From assembly GCA_017642335.1 (NCBI GenBank), contig JAGCPF010000051.1:1-64000 (forward strand): a stretch of DNA of 64,000 nt, given 5' to 3'. The first letter of the stretch is position 1; each line of letters starts with the position of its first letter. Both the position numbers and the translations under genes were made by a program. Origin of the DNA: Fibrobacter sp. (lineage in GTDB: Bacteria; Fibrobacterota; Fibrobacteria; Fibrobacterales; Fibrobacteraceae). Below are positions 35,301 to 43,581 of the stretch, piece by piece. The notes beneath the pieces are model-generated. The model was not told where the DNA came from, did not search any database, and was given only the letters and a program-made list of their open reading frames with translations.

Positions 35301-38180
35301 TTCCAACTGAAGTTGACCACTACAAATTTCGGGAATCTGGTAGGTTCCTGGTCGCTGCGTGCACATAGCGATCCCACCGACCCGGTCTACTTCAAGGGAG
35401 TCGATCTGGAACAAGGTCCAGCGTTTGTCGAAAACGAAAGCGAATTCATCGAAAGAGACATTTCCGGACAAAAAGTTTCCGCATTTGTCAAGGACCCATA
35501 CATTGCTGTCTATTACCACGGCAGACACATCTACGGCTATGGTCCGAACGACAACGACGACGGGCCGCAAGTTCGCAGGAATGTCAAGCTGGCATTCGAC
35601 CAACCGTTCGTTACTCCGCACTACTCTTTCGAAAAGGAAGATCCGTTCACAACGTATTCGGCAACCGCCAGGGTCTCGCCCACCGGTCTGCTTGACGACG
35701 TCGAAAAGAACGCCGAATCCATCAGTATCGTGCCCCTCGTTGCAGGCAGGACAGACGCGGTCGCATTCAAAATCGACACGACCCTCGCCTACGGCAACAA
35801 CTATATCGAATGGGTCGCTTGGCACAACCACTTCGCCAACAAGAGCAGCACGAACAAGTACGACTGCGCTTGCGACGTCGTGAGGAGCAATGTCGAAATC
35901 GACACCATCACTCAGCCGCCCGAGCAGAGATACCTGCAATTCAACGTCGAAAATATCAACGTCTACACGGGACGCTTCGCCGAGGTCCACATCCTTCTCC
36001 TCGACAGTCTCCTGCAGCCGATGCTCAACGAAAACATGACGGCCATGCTCAGCGCCGACAACCCGCTGGTCCAGTTCTTCACAAGCACCACGGCGACCAT
36101 CCCGACAAATACCATCGAGATTGTCAACGGTCAGGCAGTCATCTACGTCAAGTCTGAACAGGCGCTGCAGACCAACATCTACGCTCTGGGCACCACGACA
36201 AAACTCATCGCCTACAGCGACGCGAAAGCAACGCTGGTTGTCGAAGACCTGCCGCCCTGGCCCATCATCAACGTAGCGAAGATGATAGACCAGAATTGCG
36301 ACAACATACCCGACGCCATGTCCATCTCGCTGTCGAACGCCTACATGGAAAACACCACGTTCTCCAAGATACGCTTTACCTACGGGAAAGACACGCTGAC
36401 ATCCGACCAAGTCATTAGCCTTGAAGGGACAAACCTCCTCGTCAAAATCGACGTCAAGAATACAAACATCAACACGGCGCCGAGCGGCAGCATCACGCTG
36501 GTCAGCACCGTCGAAGGCTCCCCCAAGGAATCAAACGACTTCTACAGCGACGGAATCGCGCCTACACTCCTGTCGGTTTCTGTACTGGAACGTCTCGACA
36601 CCTCCAAGGCCGACCATGTCTACCTGCAGTTCAGCGAACCCATCTCCACGCCCGGACTGGAATGGCCGCTGCAGCTGTATAACGGGAATACCCCCGTGAC
36701 AACGCCGATCAAGGTGAGCAACGTGCAGATCTACAACGACTCGCTCAACGTCTGGGAATTTACCGTGGACTATGCCGAGGACGGATCCTCCATCGTCAAG
36801 GAAGGCATGGGCGGGCAGCTCCTGCTTACCAGTTCCATCACAGACAAGATGGGCAACGGCGTGGGCACTTGTAACCAGCCCATCCACAAAATCACGCTCA
36901 AGATCCTCCCCGTTCCCATAATCTACGCCTACATCAGCGACAAGGACGAGGACGGGCTCGCTGAATACGTGGAAGCAACATTCTCGCAGCCTGTGGACGA
37001 TCGCCACAAGCCCGACAGCATTTCCATCGAATTCGGCAGCGCAATCCCCGAAACGCTCTGGACAAGCAGCTACACCTTCAGCGACGACCGCAAGACCGCA
37101 ATACTGAACCTGAAGAACCCGTTCCATCTGGGCAACACCAACGGCAACTACACCGGCAGCTATAACGGCAAGGAACTGATCGGCGCGGGCCAGGTCGTCC
37201 AGCACCTCGGTGCAGGAGCCTCCTACGAAACGAACAGCTCCATCGCCGAAGACAAGGTGGGCCCCGTATTCACGTCGGCCATCATCAAGACGACCTCTGA
37301 TTTCGATAATCTGTCCATCTACGCTAGCGAGCCTCTGATTACCGCAGACTCTACGAGCATACTATACTTACGTGAACGCGGTCCTGAAAGTATTTACTCC
37401 TATGACCTGACCCGATGGAATCTCGTCAAACAGAGCACCATTCTCGAGGTGATCTACACCAATGCGTCGGCCAAGCCTGTCATGGAAGGCGACCGAGTTC
37501 GCTTCGCCGCCCACGAATTCAGCGCATTCATCGACAAGAGCGGGAACCAGCCCGTCACCAACAACCCCTGGGTCGTCGTCAATGGAGACGGCAAGCCCAA
37601 GGTCAAGTACAATGTCAGTCTGCAAACTCCGGTTGTCTCTGTAGACGCGAAGAAGATATCACCGGTTGTTCCGGGGAACTCCGACTTCCGCATATATGTT
37701 TACAACCCGACCACGCATTTGCTCGACGTCATCCAGGGCGGCAAGGTCGTCGCCTCCGTCGACACGACGGTAACGCCGTTGCAGGGCGCCATCTGGACAA
37801 TCGAAATGACCATACCGCGCGGAGCCGCCTTCGACGAAGCTCCAGCATGGGCAATGATGAGCACCAAGTACCGAATTCCCGTCTACACGAATCTCGGTTC
37901 CTTCGTGAACATCATCGAGGGAAGCTACGATATCACGCCCGAAACCTACCTTTCCACCGACAACAAAGTCACGGTATTCGTAGAATGGGCTAATATTGAT
38001 GGCAAGGGCATACGTTCCAAGAAAGGCCGCGTTGCGGGCACGGGAGCGTACATTTACAAGGCCGAAATCGAGGCTCGCTTCTCTCCCAGCCCGAACGTGG
38101 ACGAAGAGACCCAGAAGCGCTTCAAGTTCAAGAGCTCTTACGAAAAGACCAAGAAATTCGGTATTAAGCGCGTAAAATAA
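32379..38180 (+). CDS. Second giant GH9 cellulase (1933 aa), multidomain, secreted
   Basis: The start at 32379 opens a signal peptide (MKKILFLAIFLGAFCSEIFG). A longer in-frame reading from 32286 lacks one and crosses the promoter. CelD_N-type Ig domain about 48-130 (IRLNQAGFRPQDYKYAYV); GH9 barrel about 150-680 with Asp210 and Asp213 in GGWHDCGDH, HPHNRAANP (about 610), and acid Glu658 in STETCVDF. FN3 modules at about 690-775 and 780-870 precede a CBM-like module (FEDFEMRFYVN region) and several Ig-like modules. Two of these begin with Asp-rich Ca-like motifs (DQNCDNIPDA, DKDEDGLAEY). The end has a FlgD-like strand pair (TNLGSFVN ... GTGAYIYKAEI) and a basic tail (KKFGIKRVK). It has the same architecture and order as the GH9 gene just upstream, so the pair arose by duplication and later diverged. 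It has its own terminator. Confidence 0.93.
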   Translation: MKKILFLAIFLGAFCSEIFGAVAALPNIDRTCSTCERRYLDSLNAYNRRPIRLNQAGFRPQDYKYAYVADFPVGTKFSVVDANSGIEAFSGVTSNIGQAVKPNIWINGAFKSTASIYEFGSQDSISSKTELLTRADFTQLNKQGEYFLVINKDTSATFHIHPSIYNAILENALQFFGVQRCGDTKSHFHAPCHLKDGSAVHHDLTGGWHDCGDHFKVSETLGYTAYVLSMVYLVYEDKAEDRYGESYADTVFTDGIPDILYEAKIGTDYLLKLYNASKEDGLIAQGDMYHSVGVGSEDHQYWDLPERQDKQSFAKGGPDREVAKGIGTNTAGIFAAAMANVAKGFEILKPDYSKELLDAAKDIYAKIVAPSFLSGNGCSVGGGQSTDGLKGFYPGAGVCFDDAAAAALALWYATGDPTYGNDLYKNTRINNNAENARYNMEYFKAGYLGHVSGFSPGGWATDYENVHAYVLFALQKLILGKEEVARALGMSDIERDSLSMRVMASFRKLINDSTNDGDSLVLTNPGTAGEPHEGATKLHVIPPYNLVWTSFDWGVIRYNLGTANAVFLMYELTGDERYLRVALDNMYYALGANPWDISFLLGAGDKNPQHPHNRAANPDGYNAGGMPYEYKCPKGALMGGRAPNLTLIEDWEKYTSTETCVDFSAQFLFPAQSLANKLPPDNEGPLFSNIIGTPISETEAIISWNTNEVALVTVFYATQPNGEDLKTAQQSEPSKDGSIKLTGLTPNATYYFYLEGVDTKRNISKDDNHGQWYSFTMSLQPITISGVTICQVDHRSAKIYWWSSSRSNGIVNYGTSSGAPTESQVASGGAVLFHEAELTGLKSGTTYYFTVSSGTAKSTEYSFTTEAHDVYADLDIVIKPSSYQSPCSNWRDCQQFIISITNNDTIPFEDFEMRFYVNQDSLTPVTYIVQKYGGGGLVNGSATISYDKPQSDGIGGYYLPIKVNGQLEVSGRIVFQLKLTTTNFGNLVGSWSLRAHSDPTDPVYFKGVDLEQGPAFVENESEFIERDISGQKVSAFVKDPYIAVYYHGRHIYGYGPNDNDDGPQVRRNVKLAFDQPFVTPHYSFEKEDPFTTYSATARVSPTGLLDDVEKNAESISIVPLVAGRTDAVAFKIDTTLAYGNNYIEWVAWHNHFANKSSTNKYDCACDVVRSNVEIDTITQPPEQRYLQFNVENINVYTGRFAEVHILLLDSLLQPMLNENMTAMLSADNPLVQFFTSTTATIPTNTIEIVNGQAVIYVKSEQALQTNIYALGTTTKLIAYSDAKATLVVEDLPPWPIINVAKMIDQNCDNIPDAMSISLSNAYMENTTFSKIRFTYGKDTLTSDQVISLEGTNLLVKIDVKNTNINTAPSGSITLVSTVEGSPKESNDFYSDGIAPTLLSVSVLERLDTSKADHVYLQFSEPISTPGLEWPLQLYNGNTPVTTPIKVSNVQIYNDSLNVWEFTVDYAEDGSSIVKEGMGGQLLLTSSITDKMGNGVGTCNQPIHKITLKILPVPIIYAYISDKDEDGLAEYVEATFSQPVDDRHKPDSISIEFGSAIPETLWTSSYTFSDDRKTAILNLKNPFHLGNTNGNYTGSYNGKELIGAGQVVQHLGAGASYETNSSIAEDKVGPVFTSAIIKTTSDFDNLSIYASEPLITADSTSILYLRERGPESIYSYDLTRWNLVKQSTILEVIYTNASAKPVMEGDRVRFAAHEFSAFIDKSGNQPVTNNPWVVVNGDGKPKVKYNVSLQTPVVSVDAKKISPVVPGNSDFRIYVYNPTTHLLDVIQGGKVVASVDTTVTPLQGAIWTIEMTIPRGAAFDEAPAWAMMSTKYRIPVYTNLGSFVNIIEGSYDITPETYLSTDNKVTVFVEWANIDGKGIRSKKGRVAGTGAYIYKAEIEARFSPSPNVDEETQKRFKFKSSYEKTKKFGIKRVK

Positions 38181-38205
38181 CGGAAGTTCCCTATTTTTCC
38201 TTTAC

Positions 38206-38232
38206 AAGCCCGCGCCATGCGGGCTTTTTTTT
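38206..38232 (+). terminator. Terminator after the second GH9 gene
   Basis: AAGCCCGC (38206-38213), loop GCCAT, then GCGGGCTT (38219-38226) with a T run continuing to 38232. It contains an in-frame ATG of the following kinase reading frame, which is therefore unlikely to be the kinase start. Confidence 0.88.
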
Positions 38233-38249
38233 TAGTTTTCATTCCGAGT

Positions 38250-40562
38250 ATGCACGAGACCCTGTACTCCCATTCCCCGTATGTCATAGCGCTATCCGCT
38301 TTAGCGCTAGTTCTTTCGCTCGGCTTCAAGAAGCTGCTATGGAAAGAGACCAATGCGAAAAAGATTCCCGAATCCATCGTGAAGTTCATCCACATCACCA
38401 TCGTGTGGAATCTCTGTGCACTCACGGGATCGATATTCCTCTATCAACCGGAGACATCACCGGTCAAAATAGTCCTGTTCACCATCCAGTCCCTCGCCTG
38501 GATCCAAATGGGAACGGCGTTCTACAGAATAGGCAAACTGGACTCCGACCACAAGAATTCGAACACATCCAAGGTATGGAACACCATCGCCATCTGCGCG
38601 GTCCTGCTCGTCTCCATTTTCGCCCTCTTTGACATCCGCATGCTGACCGACATCAGCATCATGGGACTCTACCCCCTAAAGAACTATCCCATCGCCATCA
38701 TATTCTCGTCGTTCTTCATCATATTCGTCGTCCCGCCCATCATCGCGACGATGTACCAGCTGTTCAAGAAGTGCATGCAGTCGAACAGTTCCAACATGGT
38801 GAAAGTTAACACGAAAATCTTGGCGAGCTTTATCACGATATTCCTCATCGCCTATTCGTTCGACTTCATCTTGCCTATCATCCAGACGAGTTCGTTTCAG
38901 CCGAACAAGATGCATTTCCTTTTCTGGAACCAATGTTGTAGCATACTTCTTGCTCTCCTTGCCATCCAGTATTTCACATCTATCACATACAAAAACAAAA
39001 GTTCCTACTGGCTGCTGAACCGCATCATCAACCAAATCAACGATGGCATCATCTGCTACCATTCGGATGGACGCATCAAATCTGCCAACCCGATTGCACT
39101 GCAGATGTTCCAGACCACGATTGACGAACTGCAGACCAAGTACATCCAGGAAATTTTCTCGAAGAATCTGGAGTTCTTCCGCGAGTCCCATTACAAAAGC
39201 CAAAAAATTTCCATCAAGAACGAAATCCACAAGTTCGACATCAAGATATACCAGAGCCACCTCAACATGCTCTCGAGCGAGTTCGTGATACAGTTCAGCG
39301 ACCTCACCAACACGCTCTACTACCAGCAGCGTATCAAAGACCTGAACGAGCAGTACGTGGAATACAAGCAGGATCTAATCCGCTACCAGGACCGTCTCAA
39401 CATTTCCGAGAAGCGTTCCGACGAGAACAGGAACTTCCTGTTCACCTTGATCAACGCGTTGCCGTTCCAGTTCTGGTCCAAGAACGAACAGGGCATCTAC
39501 GTGATGCAGAACCAGAAGGACATCGCAAACCGCGGAAACAAGTCCTCCTCGTTCGACAACCCGGAACAAATCACGGAATACGAGATCGAGGCCCGCACAA
39601 AGGGCATCTCGAAATCGTTCATCTCCTATGAGACCGTGAGCGGAAGAATCATAACCCAGGACGAAGCGAACGTGCTCTTCCGCGAAGGCAAGGAAGTCTT
39701 CATATTTGACAACCTGTTCATCCCCATCGTCACGGAATCTAGCCCGTACAAAGTCATCGGCCTGAAAATCGACATGACCGAGCAGCGCAAGCTGGAAAAA
39801 GAACGAGACATGTTGCGCGAGCAGAAATACATCCATTCCCGTCTCGAGGAACTGGGCACGCTGTGCGGCGCATTCGCACACGACTACAACAACATCCTCG
39901 GTTCACAAATCGGGTTCTGCGACCTGGCAAAAGAATCCATCGACGAGAACCACCCGGCATACATGTTCATCTGCGAAGCGCGCAAGGCTGCGGAACGCGG
40001 CAAGCAGTCGCTCGAGGAACTGCTCAGCACAATCCGCGGCAACACTTCCACGGCCATTCCTCCAATAGAATTTTCTCCGCACATCATCATCAAGGATGTT
40101 GTCGTCCGGTTCACGCAAAGCCTGCCGAAAGGCGTACGCATCGTTTCCACCGAACTGGACGAGAGCATCAAGATTACGGGCGTCGTCGCGTCGTTCGAAC
40201 GAGTCGTCACGAACATCATGAAAAACGGCATCGACGCGATGAAGTCCACGGGCGGCCAGCTCACCATCAAGATGCATGCCGAGACACTGGAAGAGACGCT
40301 GGACGTTCCCTACGCAGCGCCCATTCCGGCAGGTTCCTACGCCAAAATCAGCATCTCGGACACGGGAACCGGGATGGATGCAGGAACACTGGAACGCATT
40401 TTCTCACCGTTTTTTACCACAAAGGCACCGGGCGAAGGCCTCGGTCTGGGCCTTTCCTCGGCTGTCAGGCTCCTAAAAGAAGCAAAAGCAGCCTTCAACG
40501 TACAAACTACACTAGGCAAAGGCACCACATTTAATCTATATTGGCCAAAAAAGAACGAATAA
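38250..40562 (+). CDS. Membrane sensor histidine kinase with PAS domains
   Basis: Start taken at the ATG at 38250 (770 aa), because the earlier in-frame ATG at 38217 lies inside the preceding terminator. Residues about 10-250 form roughly seven hydrophobic helices, a 7TM-type sensor. A PAS domain follows (about 270-370, LLNRIINQINDGIICYHSDGRIKSANPIALQMF), then a second (about 405-520). The H-box is LGTLCGAFAHDYNNILGSQ with phospho-acceptor His544. The ATPase domain (about 610-770) has the N-box IMKNGIDAM, G1 DTGTGM and G2 GEGLGLGLS. The H-box belongs to the NtrB-like AHDxNN group. It is followed 10 bp later by a lone receiver and 5 bp further by an NtrC-type activator, so this is a three-gene phosphorelay. 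The signal is unknown. Confidence 0.93.
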   Translation: MHETLYSHSPYVIALSALALVLSLGFKKLLWKETNAKKIPESIVKFIHITIVWNLCALTGSIFLYQPETSPVKIVLFTIQSLAWIQMGTAFYRIGKLDSDHKNSNTSKVWNTIAICAVLLVSIFALFDIRMLTDISIMGLYPLKNYPIAIIFSSFFIIFVVPPIIATMYQLFKKCMQSNSSNMVKVNTKILASFITIFLIAYSFDFILPIIQTSSFQPNKMHFLFWNQCCSILLALLAIQYFTSITYKNKSSYWLLNRIINQINDGIICYHSDGRIKSANPIALQMFQTTIDELQTKYIQEIFSKNLEFFRESHYKSQKISIKNEIHKFDIKIYQSHLNMLSSEFVIQFSDLTNTLYYQQRIKDLNEQYVEYKQDLIRYQDRLNISEKRSDENRNFLFTLINALPFQFWSKNEQGIYVMQNQKDIANRGNKSSSFDNPEQITEYEIEARTKGISKSFISYETVSGRIITQDEANVLFREGKEVFIFDNLFIPIVTESSPYKVIGLKIDMTEQRKLEKERDMLREQKYIHSRLEELGTLCGAFAHDYNNILGSQIGFCDLAKESIDENHPAYMFICEARKAAERGKQSLEELLSTIRGNTSTAIPPIEFSPHIIIKDVVVRFTQSLPKGVRIVSTELDESIKITGVVASFERVVTNIMKNGIDAMKSTGGQLTIKMHAETLEETLDVPYAAPIPAGSYAKISISDTGTGMDAGTLERIFSPFFTTKAPGEGLGLGLSSAVRLLKEAKAAFNVQTTLGKGTTFNLYWPKKNE

Positions 40563-40572
40563 TGGAGGGCTT

Positions 40573-40944
40573 ATGTCCAAAATTCTGATTATTGATGATG
40601 ACGAGCAGTTCAACCTGATGCTGAAGTCCGCGCTGGCCATCAAGGGATATGAAGTCGACACCGCGTCGAACGGTAAAGAAGCTATGGCCTTATACCAGAG
40701 CAACGTCTACGATGTAATCATTACGGACATTATCATGCCCAACGTGGACGGTTACGAAGTGATCCTCAACCTCCGTCGCATGGGAATGGCAGACAGAATC
40801 ATCGCGGTGAGCGGTGGCGGACGTACCGCTGCCGACGATTACCTTATCACGGCAAAACACTTCAACGTCGCTGCTACATTCAACAAGCCCGTTGACCTGC
40901 AGGCTCTTCGTGCAAAGGTCGAGGAAATCATCCAGAGCCATTAA
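40573..40944 (+). CDS. Single-domain response regulator
   Basis: A CheY-like receiver only, 123 residues. Acidic pocket IIDDDEQ (8-10), phospho-acceptor Asp in VIITDIIMPNVDGYE (about 55), switch Ser in IIAVSGGG and Lys in FNKPVD (about 106) are all present. There is no output domain. It lies between kinase and sigma-54 activator with a GGAGGG Shine-Dalgarno sequence, which suggests a phosphate relay or sink between the kinase and another target. Confidence 0.93.
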   Translation: MSKILIIDDDEQFNLMLKSALAIKGYEVDTASNGKEAMALYQSNVYDVIITDIIMPNVDGYEVILNLRRMGMADRIIAVSGGGRTAADDYLITAKHFNVAATFNKPVDLQALRAKVEEIIQSH

Positions 40945-40949
40945 AGCCT

Positions 40950-42455
40950 ATGAAAATTCTGATCGCCGATTTAGATAAAAACTTTATCAGCGACATCCAG
41001 CGTTCGTGGTCCATACCAGACACGGACTTTGTCGTGTGTAGCGACAAAGACGCTTTCATGCCATTGACCAAAAGCCAACCGATAGACTTGGCGTTTATCG
41101 AGGTTCCCTTTTTGATGCTCGAAAACATGGACATGGTGAGCTATCTGAAGGAGCGGCATCCTGGTATCGAAATCTACGTGCTATGTAACGACAAGAACCT
41201 GCCCGGGGCGACCAGCGCCATCTCCAGGGGAGCAAGCAGTTTCTTGATCAAACCCGTTTCCGTCGCGCAGTTCGAGGAAGTGGCCAAGAAGGCTCTCACT
41301 CAGCGGCAAAACAAATCTACGGCGCAGCTGATGGAATCGCAGGTTCTGGATAGCCTGCTCGGCAATACGCCGGAAATGCGCAAGATTCTCAAGACGGTCT
41401 ACAAGATTGCCCCCACGACAAGCACAGTGCTCATCACTGGCGAATCCGGATCGGGCAAGGAATTCCTAGCAAAGATAGTGCACCGCTACAGCAAGAGGAG
41501 CGAGGCGCCCTTTGTCGCTGTCAACTGCGGCGCCATTCCGGAAAACCTGGTCGAAAGCGAACTCTTCGGCAGCAAGAAAGGTTCGTACACCGGTTCCACC
41601 GCCGACAAGAAGGGCCTGTTCGAATCTGCTAACGGCGGCACACTGTTCCTCGACGAAGTCGGCGAACTTTCCCCGGCCACGCAGGTCAAGCTACTGCGCT
41701 TCCTGCAAAACCACGAGATACGCCGCGTGGGCGAAACCACAAGCCGATACGTGGACGTGCGCGTCATCGCGGCGACAAACCGCGACCTCAAGGACGCCAT
41801 GCTCGAAGGCCGGTTCCGCGAAGACCTCTACTACAGGTTGAACACGTTCCACCTGCAACTGCCTCCTCTGCGCAATCGCAAGCCCGTCATTCCGGCGCTC
41901 GTGCGTTACTTCATTCTGAAGTACAAGGAAACCCACGGCAAGGACATTGTCGACCTGGAGCCGGCTGCACAATATGCACTCAGCCGTTACCGCTATCCGG
42001 GCAACATTCGCGAACTCGAGAACATTATCGAGCATGCCATTGTGCTCTCGGAAAACGGGATTATCCGTTTGGAAGACTTGCCCGAAGAAGTCCAGCAAGA
42101 GGCAAACGAAAAGCCCATCGCGATCCCGCACATGAAGCAGGAAGCCATCACGAACGGCGAAGCCCTCTGGGATACAGAAGACAGCGTTTCGCATCCGGCT
42201 GGCCTTGTAGAAAGCGAATTCACTTCGTCTGAACCACGCAACAAGATAGCGACATCCACGGCACCTCAGAACGATTCTTCAAACGAAGAAATCCTCTCGC
42301 TCGAGGAAATGGAACGCAGGCACATTCTGCATGCCCTCAGCATCTGCAAGGGCAACCGCACCGAAGTCTGCAAGCGTCTCGGCATCAGCCGCGCGACCCT
42401 TTGGCGCAAGTTGAAAGAGTTGAAGATTGCGATGGAAGAAGGCGACGAAGCCTAA
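40950..42455 (+). CDS. NtrC-family sigma-54 activator with degenerate receiver
   Basis: A protein of 501 residues. A receiver-like domain (about 1-120) keeps ADLD and the late LIKPVS lysine, but has Glu51 (LAFIEVPF) where the phospho-acceptor Asp should be. The AAA+ core (about 140-375) has Walker A GESGSGKE (164-171), the sigma-54 contact loop written GSYTGS (211-216; family GAFTGA), Walker B GGTLFLDEVGEL and the sensor motif AATNRDL. A long Ser/Glu-rich linker leads to a Fis-type helix-turn-helix (EMERRHILHALSICKGNRTEVCKRLGISRATLWRKLKEL). It drives transcription at sigma-54 promoters. Glu51 may mimic phosphorylation or mark regulation by another route. Target genes are not evident here. Confidence 0.93.
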   Translation: MKILIADLDKNFISDIQRSWSIPDTDFVVCSDKDAFMPLTKSQPIDLAFIEVPFLMLENMDMVSYLKERHPGIEIYVLCNDKNLPGATSAISRGASSFLIKPVSVAQFEEVAKKALTQRQNKSTAQLMESQVLDSLLGNTPEMRKILKTVYKIAPTTSTVLITGESGSGKEFLAKIVHRYSKRSEAPFVAVNCGAIPENLVESELFGSKKGSYTGSTADKKGLFESANGGTLFLDEVGELSPATQVKLLRFLQNHEIRRVGETTSRYVDVRVIAATNRDLKDAMLEGRFREDLYYRLNTFHLQLPPLRNRKPVIPALVRYFILKYKETHGKDIVDLEPAAQYALSRYRYPGNIRELENIIEHAIVLSENGIIRLEDLPEEVQQEANEKPIAIPHMKQEAITNGEALWDTEDSVSHPAGLVESEFTSSEPRNKIATSTAPQNDSSNEEILSLEEMERRHILHALSICKGNRTEVCKRLGISRATLWRKLKELKIAMEEGDEA

Positions 42456-42470
42456 CCCTCAACAGGCAAG

Positions 42471-43445
42471 TTAAACTTCGACAAGCGTTGCGACAAGGCA
42501 GGAATCCTTGGTGGAACCACTGCCCGCAAAATCAATATCCTGCCCGCGCTTCCAAGCAGTGCGGGCATTCTTGTGTACCGACTTCACGGCATCGAGTACG
42601 TCGCGAGAGAATGCGTCAAGCGCAAATTCGCTGTAATTGGAACTCACCATGAAGAACCCGTGCGGGTTCAGGATTTGAGCGCATTCCGCGACAAGCGGCA
42701 TCAAGTGTTCGCGCACGTTGAAGTTGAATCCCTTGAAGCGGGCGAAACTCGGCGGATCGAGCACGATACCATCGAAGCGGAGCCCTTTCTTGCAAGCCCA
42801 GCGCACGTATTCAAGCGCGTTGCCGCGGAAAAATTCTCCCGGGCGCAAGTCAAGGCTATTCAGTGCGTAGTTTTCACGGCCCTTGTCCAAAATCTTCCCG
42901 CTGATGTCGGCATTCGTCGCGACCGCGGCGCCGCCCAGGCGCGCATGCACCGAGAAACTGCACGTGTAGCTGAAAAGGTTGAGGAAGCGCGGACCTTCGC
43001 CGGATTGGGCCGCGCCGGACAATGCGCGGAAGCGATCCTCCACTTCGAGGCGCACATGACGCATGTCGAGGAACAGTCCAGGATTCACCGTATCGAGCAA
43101 GTCCACATGAAAACGCGCGCGCCCCTCGCGCACGACGCCCACAGCATCCTCTCGCAAGCCAAAAGCAATTTCCATCGGAGCATTTTCCAAGGACTTGCCC
43201 GAGCGCGAGAGACGCTCCTTCACCACGACGCAAACGGGATTGAACGCCTCGACAATGGCCTCGACGATTTCCCGCCGGCGCGAAAGCATTTCCGGCCCGA
43301 AAAACTGCACCTGGAACCGGTCTCCGAAACGGTCGAGCGTAAGGCCCGGGAAACCGTCGGCAGCCCCGTTCACGACGCGGAAAGCATCCGTCGCATCGAA
43401 CAGAGGAGAACGTTTTTCAAAAGCGGATTGAAGAAGGGAAAGCAT
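42471..43445 (-). CDS. RlmI/RlmK-like SAM-dependent rRNA cytosine methyltransferase
   Basis: A protein of 324 residues. It has a short N-terminal segment (PLFDATDAFRVVNGAADGFPGLTLDRFGDRFQVQFFG) as in the RlmI/YccW family. The Rossmann core has SAM motif LNLFSYTCSFSVHARLGGA (about 160-178), the acidic loop NADISGKILDKGRENYALN, and the catalytic-face motif DGIVLDPPSFARFKGF (about 236). It should methylate a 23S rRNA cytosine (C5 class). The N-terminal PUA domain of E. coli RlmI seems absent or reduced. The gene is convergent with the sigma-54 activator gene (15 bp apart). Confidence 0.85.
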   Translation of the reverse strand: MLSLLQSAFEKRSPLFDATDAFRVVNGAADGFPGLTLDRFGDRFQVQFFGPEMLSRRREIVEAIVEAFNPVCVVVKERLSRSGKSLENAPMEIAFGLREDAVGVVREGRARFHVDLLDTVNPGLFLDMRHVRLEVEDRFRALSGAAQSGEGPRFLNLFSYTCSFSVHARLGGAAVATNADISGKILDKGRENYALNSLDLRPGEFFRGNALEYVRWACKKGLRFDGIVLDPPSFARFKGFNFNVREHLMPLVAECAQILNPHGFFMVSSNYSEFALDAFSRDVLDAVKSVHKNARTAWKRGQDIDFAGSGSTKDSCLVATLVEV

Positions 43446-43451
43446 GGATAA

Positions 43452-43577
43452 TTAGGGATTAGAATCTAGAGGCTAGGATCTAGGGGTTAGTAGCGATGAG
43501 CATTGAGCCATCAGCAGTGAGTAGCGAATCTACGAAATCATACCTCATCGCTCATTGCTCATAGCTCACAGCTGTTG
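43452..43577. repeat. Degenerate 7-bp tandem array with orientation switch
   Basis: Three blocks in a continuous 7-bp register. Block 1, 43452-43493: TTAGGGA, TTAGAAT, CTAGAGG, CTAGGAT, CTAGGGG, TTAGTAG. Block 2, 43494-43521: CGATGAG, CATTGAG, CCATCAG, CAGTGAG. After a decayed centre, block 3, 43543-43577: CCTCATC, GCTCATT, GCTCATA, GCTCACA, GCTGTTG, which is the reverse complement of the block 2 unit. It fills the gap between two minus-strand genes. Confidence 0.8.
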
Positions 43578-43581
43578 AGCA

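Noticed and set aside
38217-38249. Earlier start codon for the histidine kinase.
   Set aside because: The ATG lies inside a strong terminator hairpin and its T tract; the next ATG at 38250 is used.
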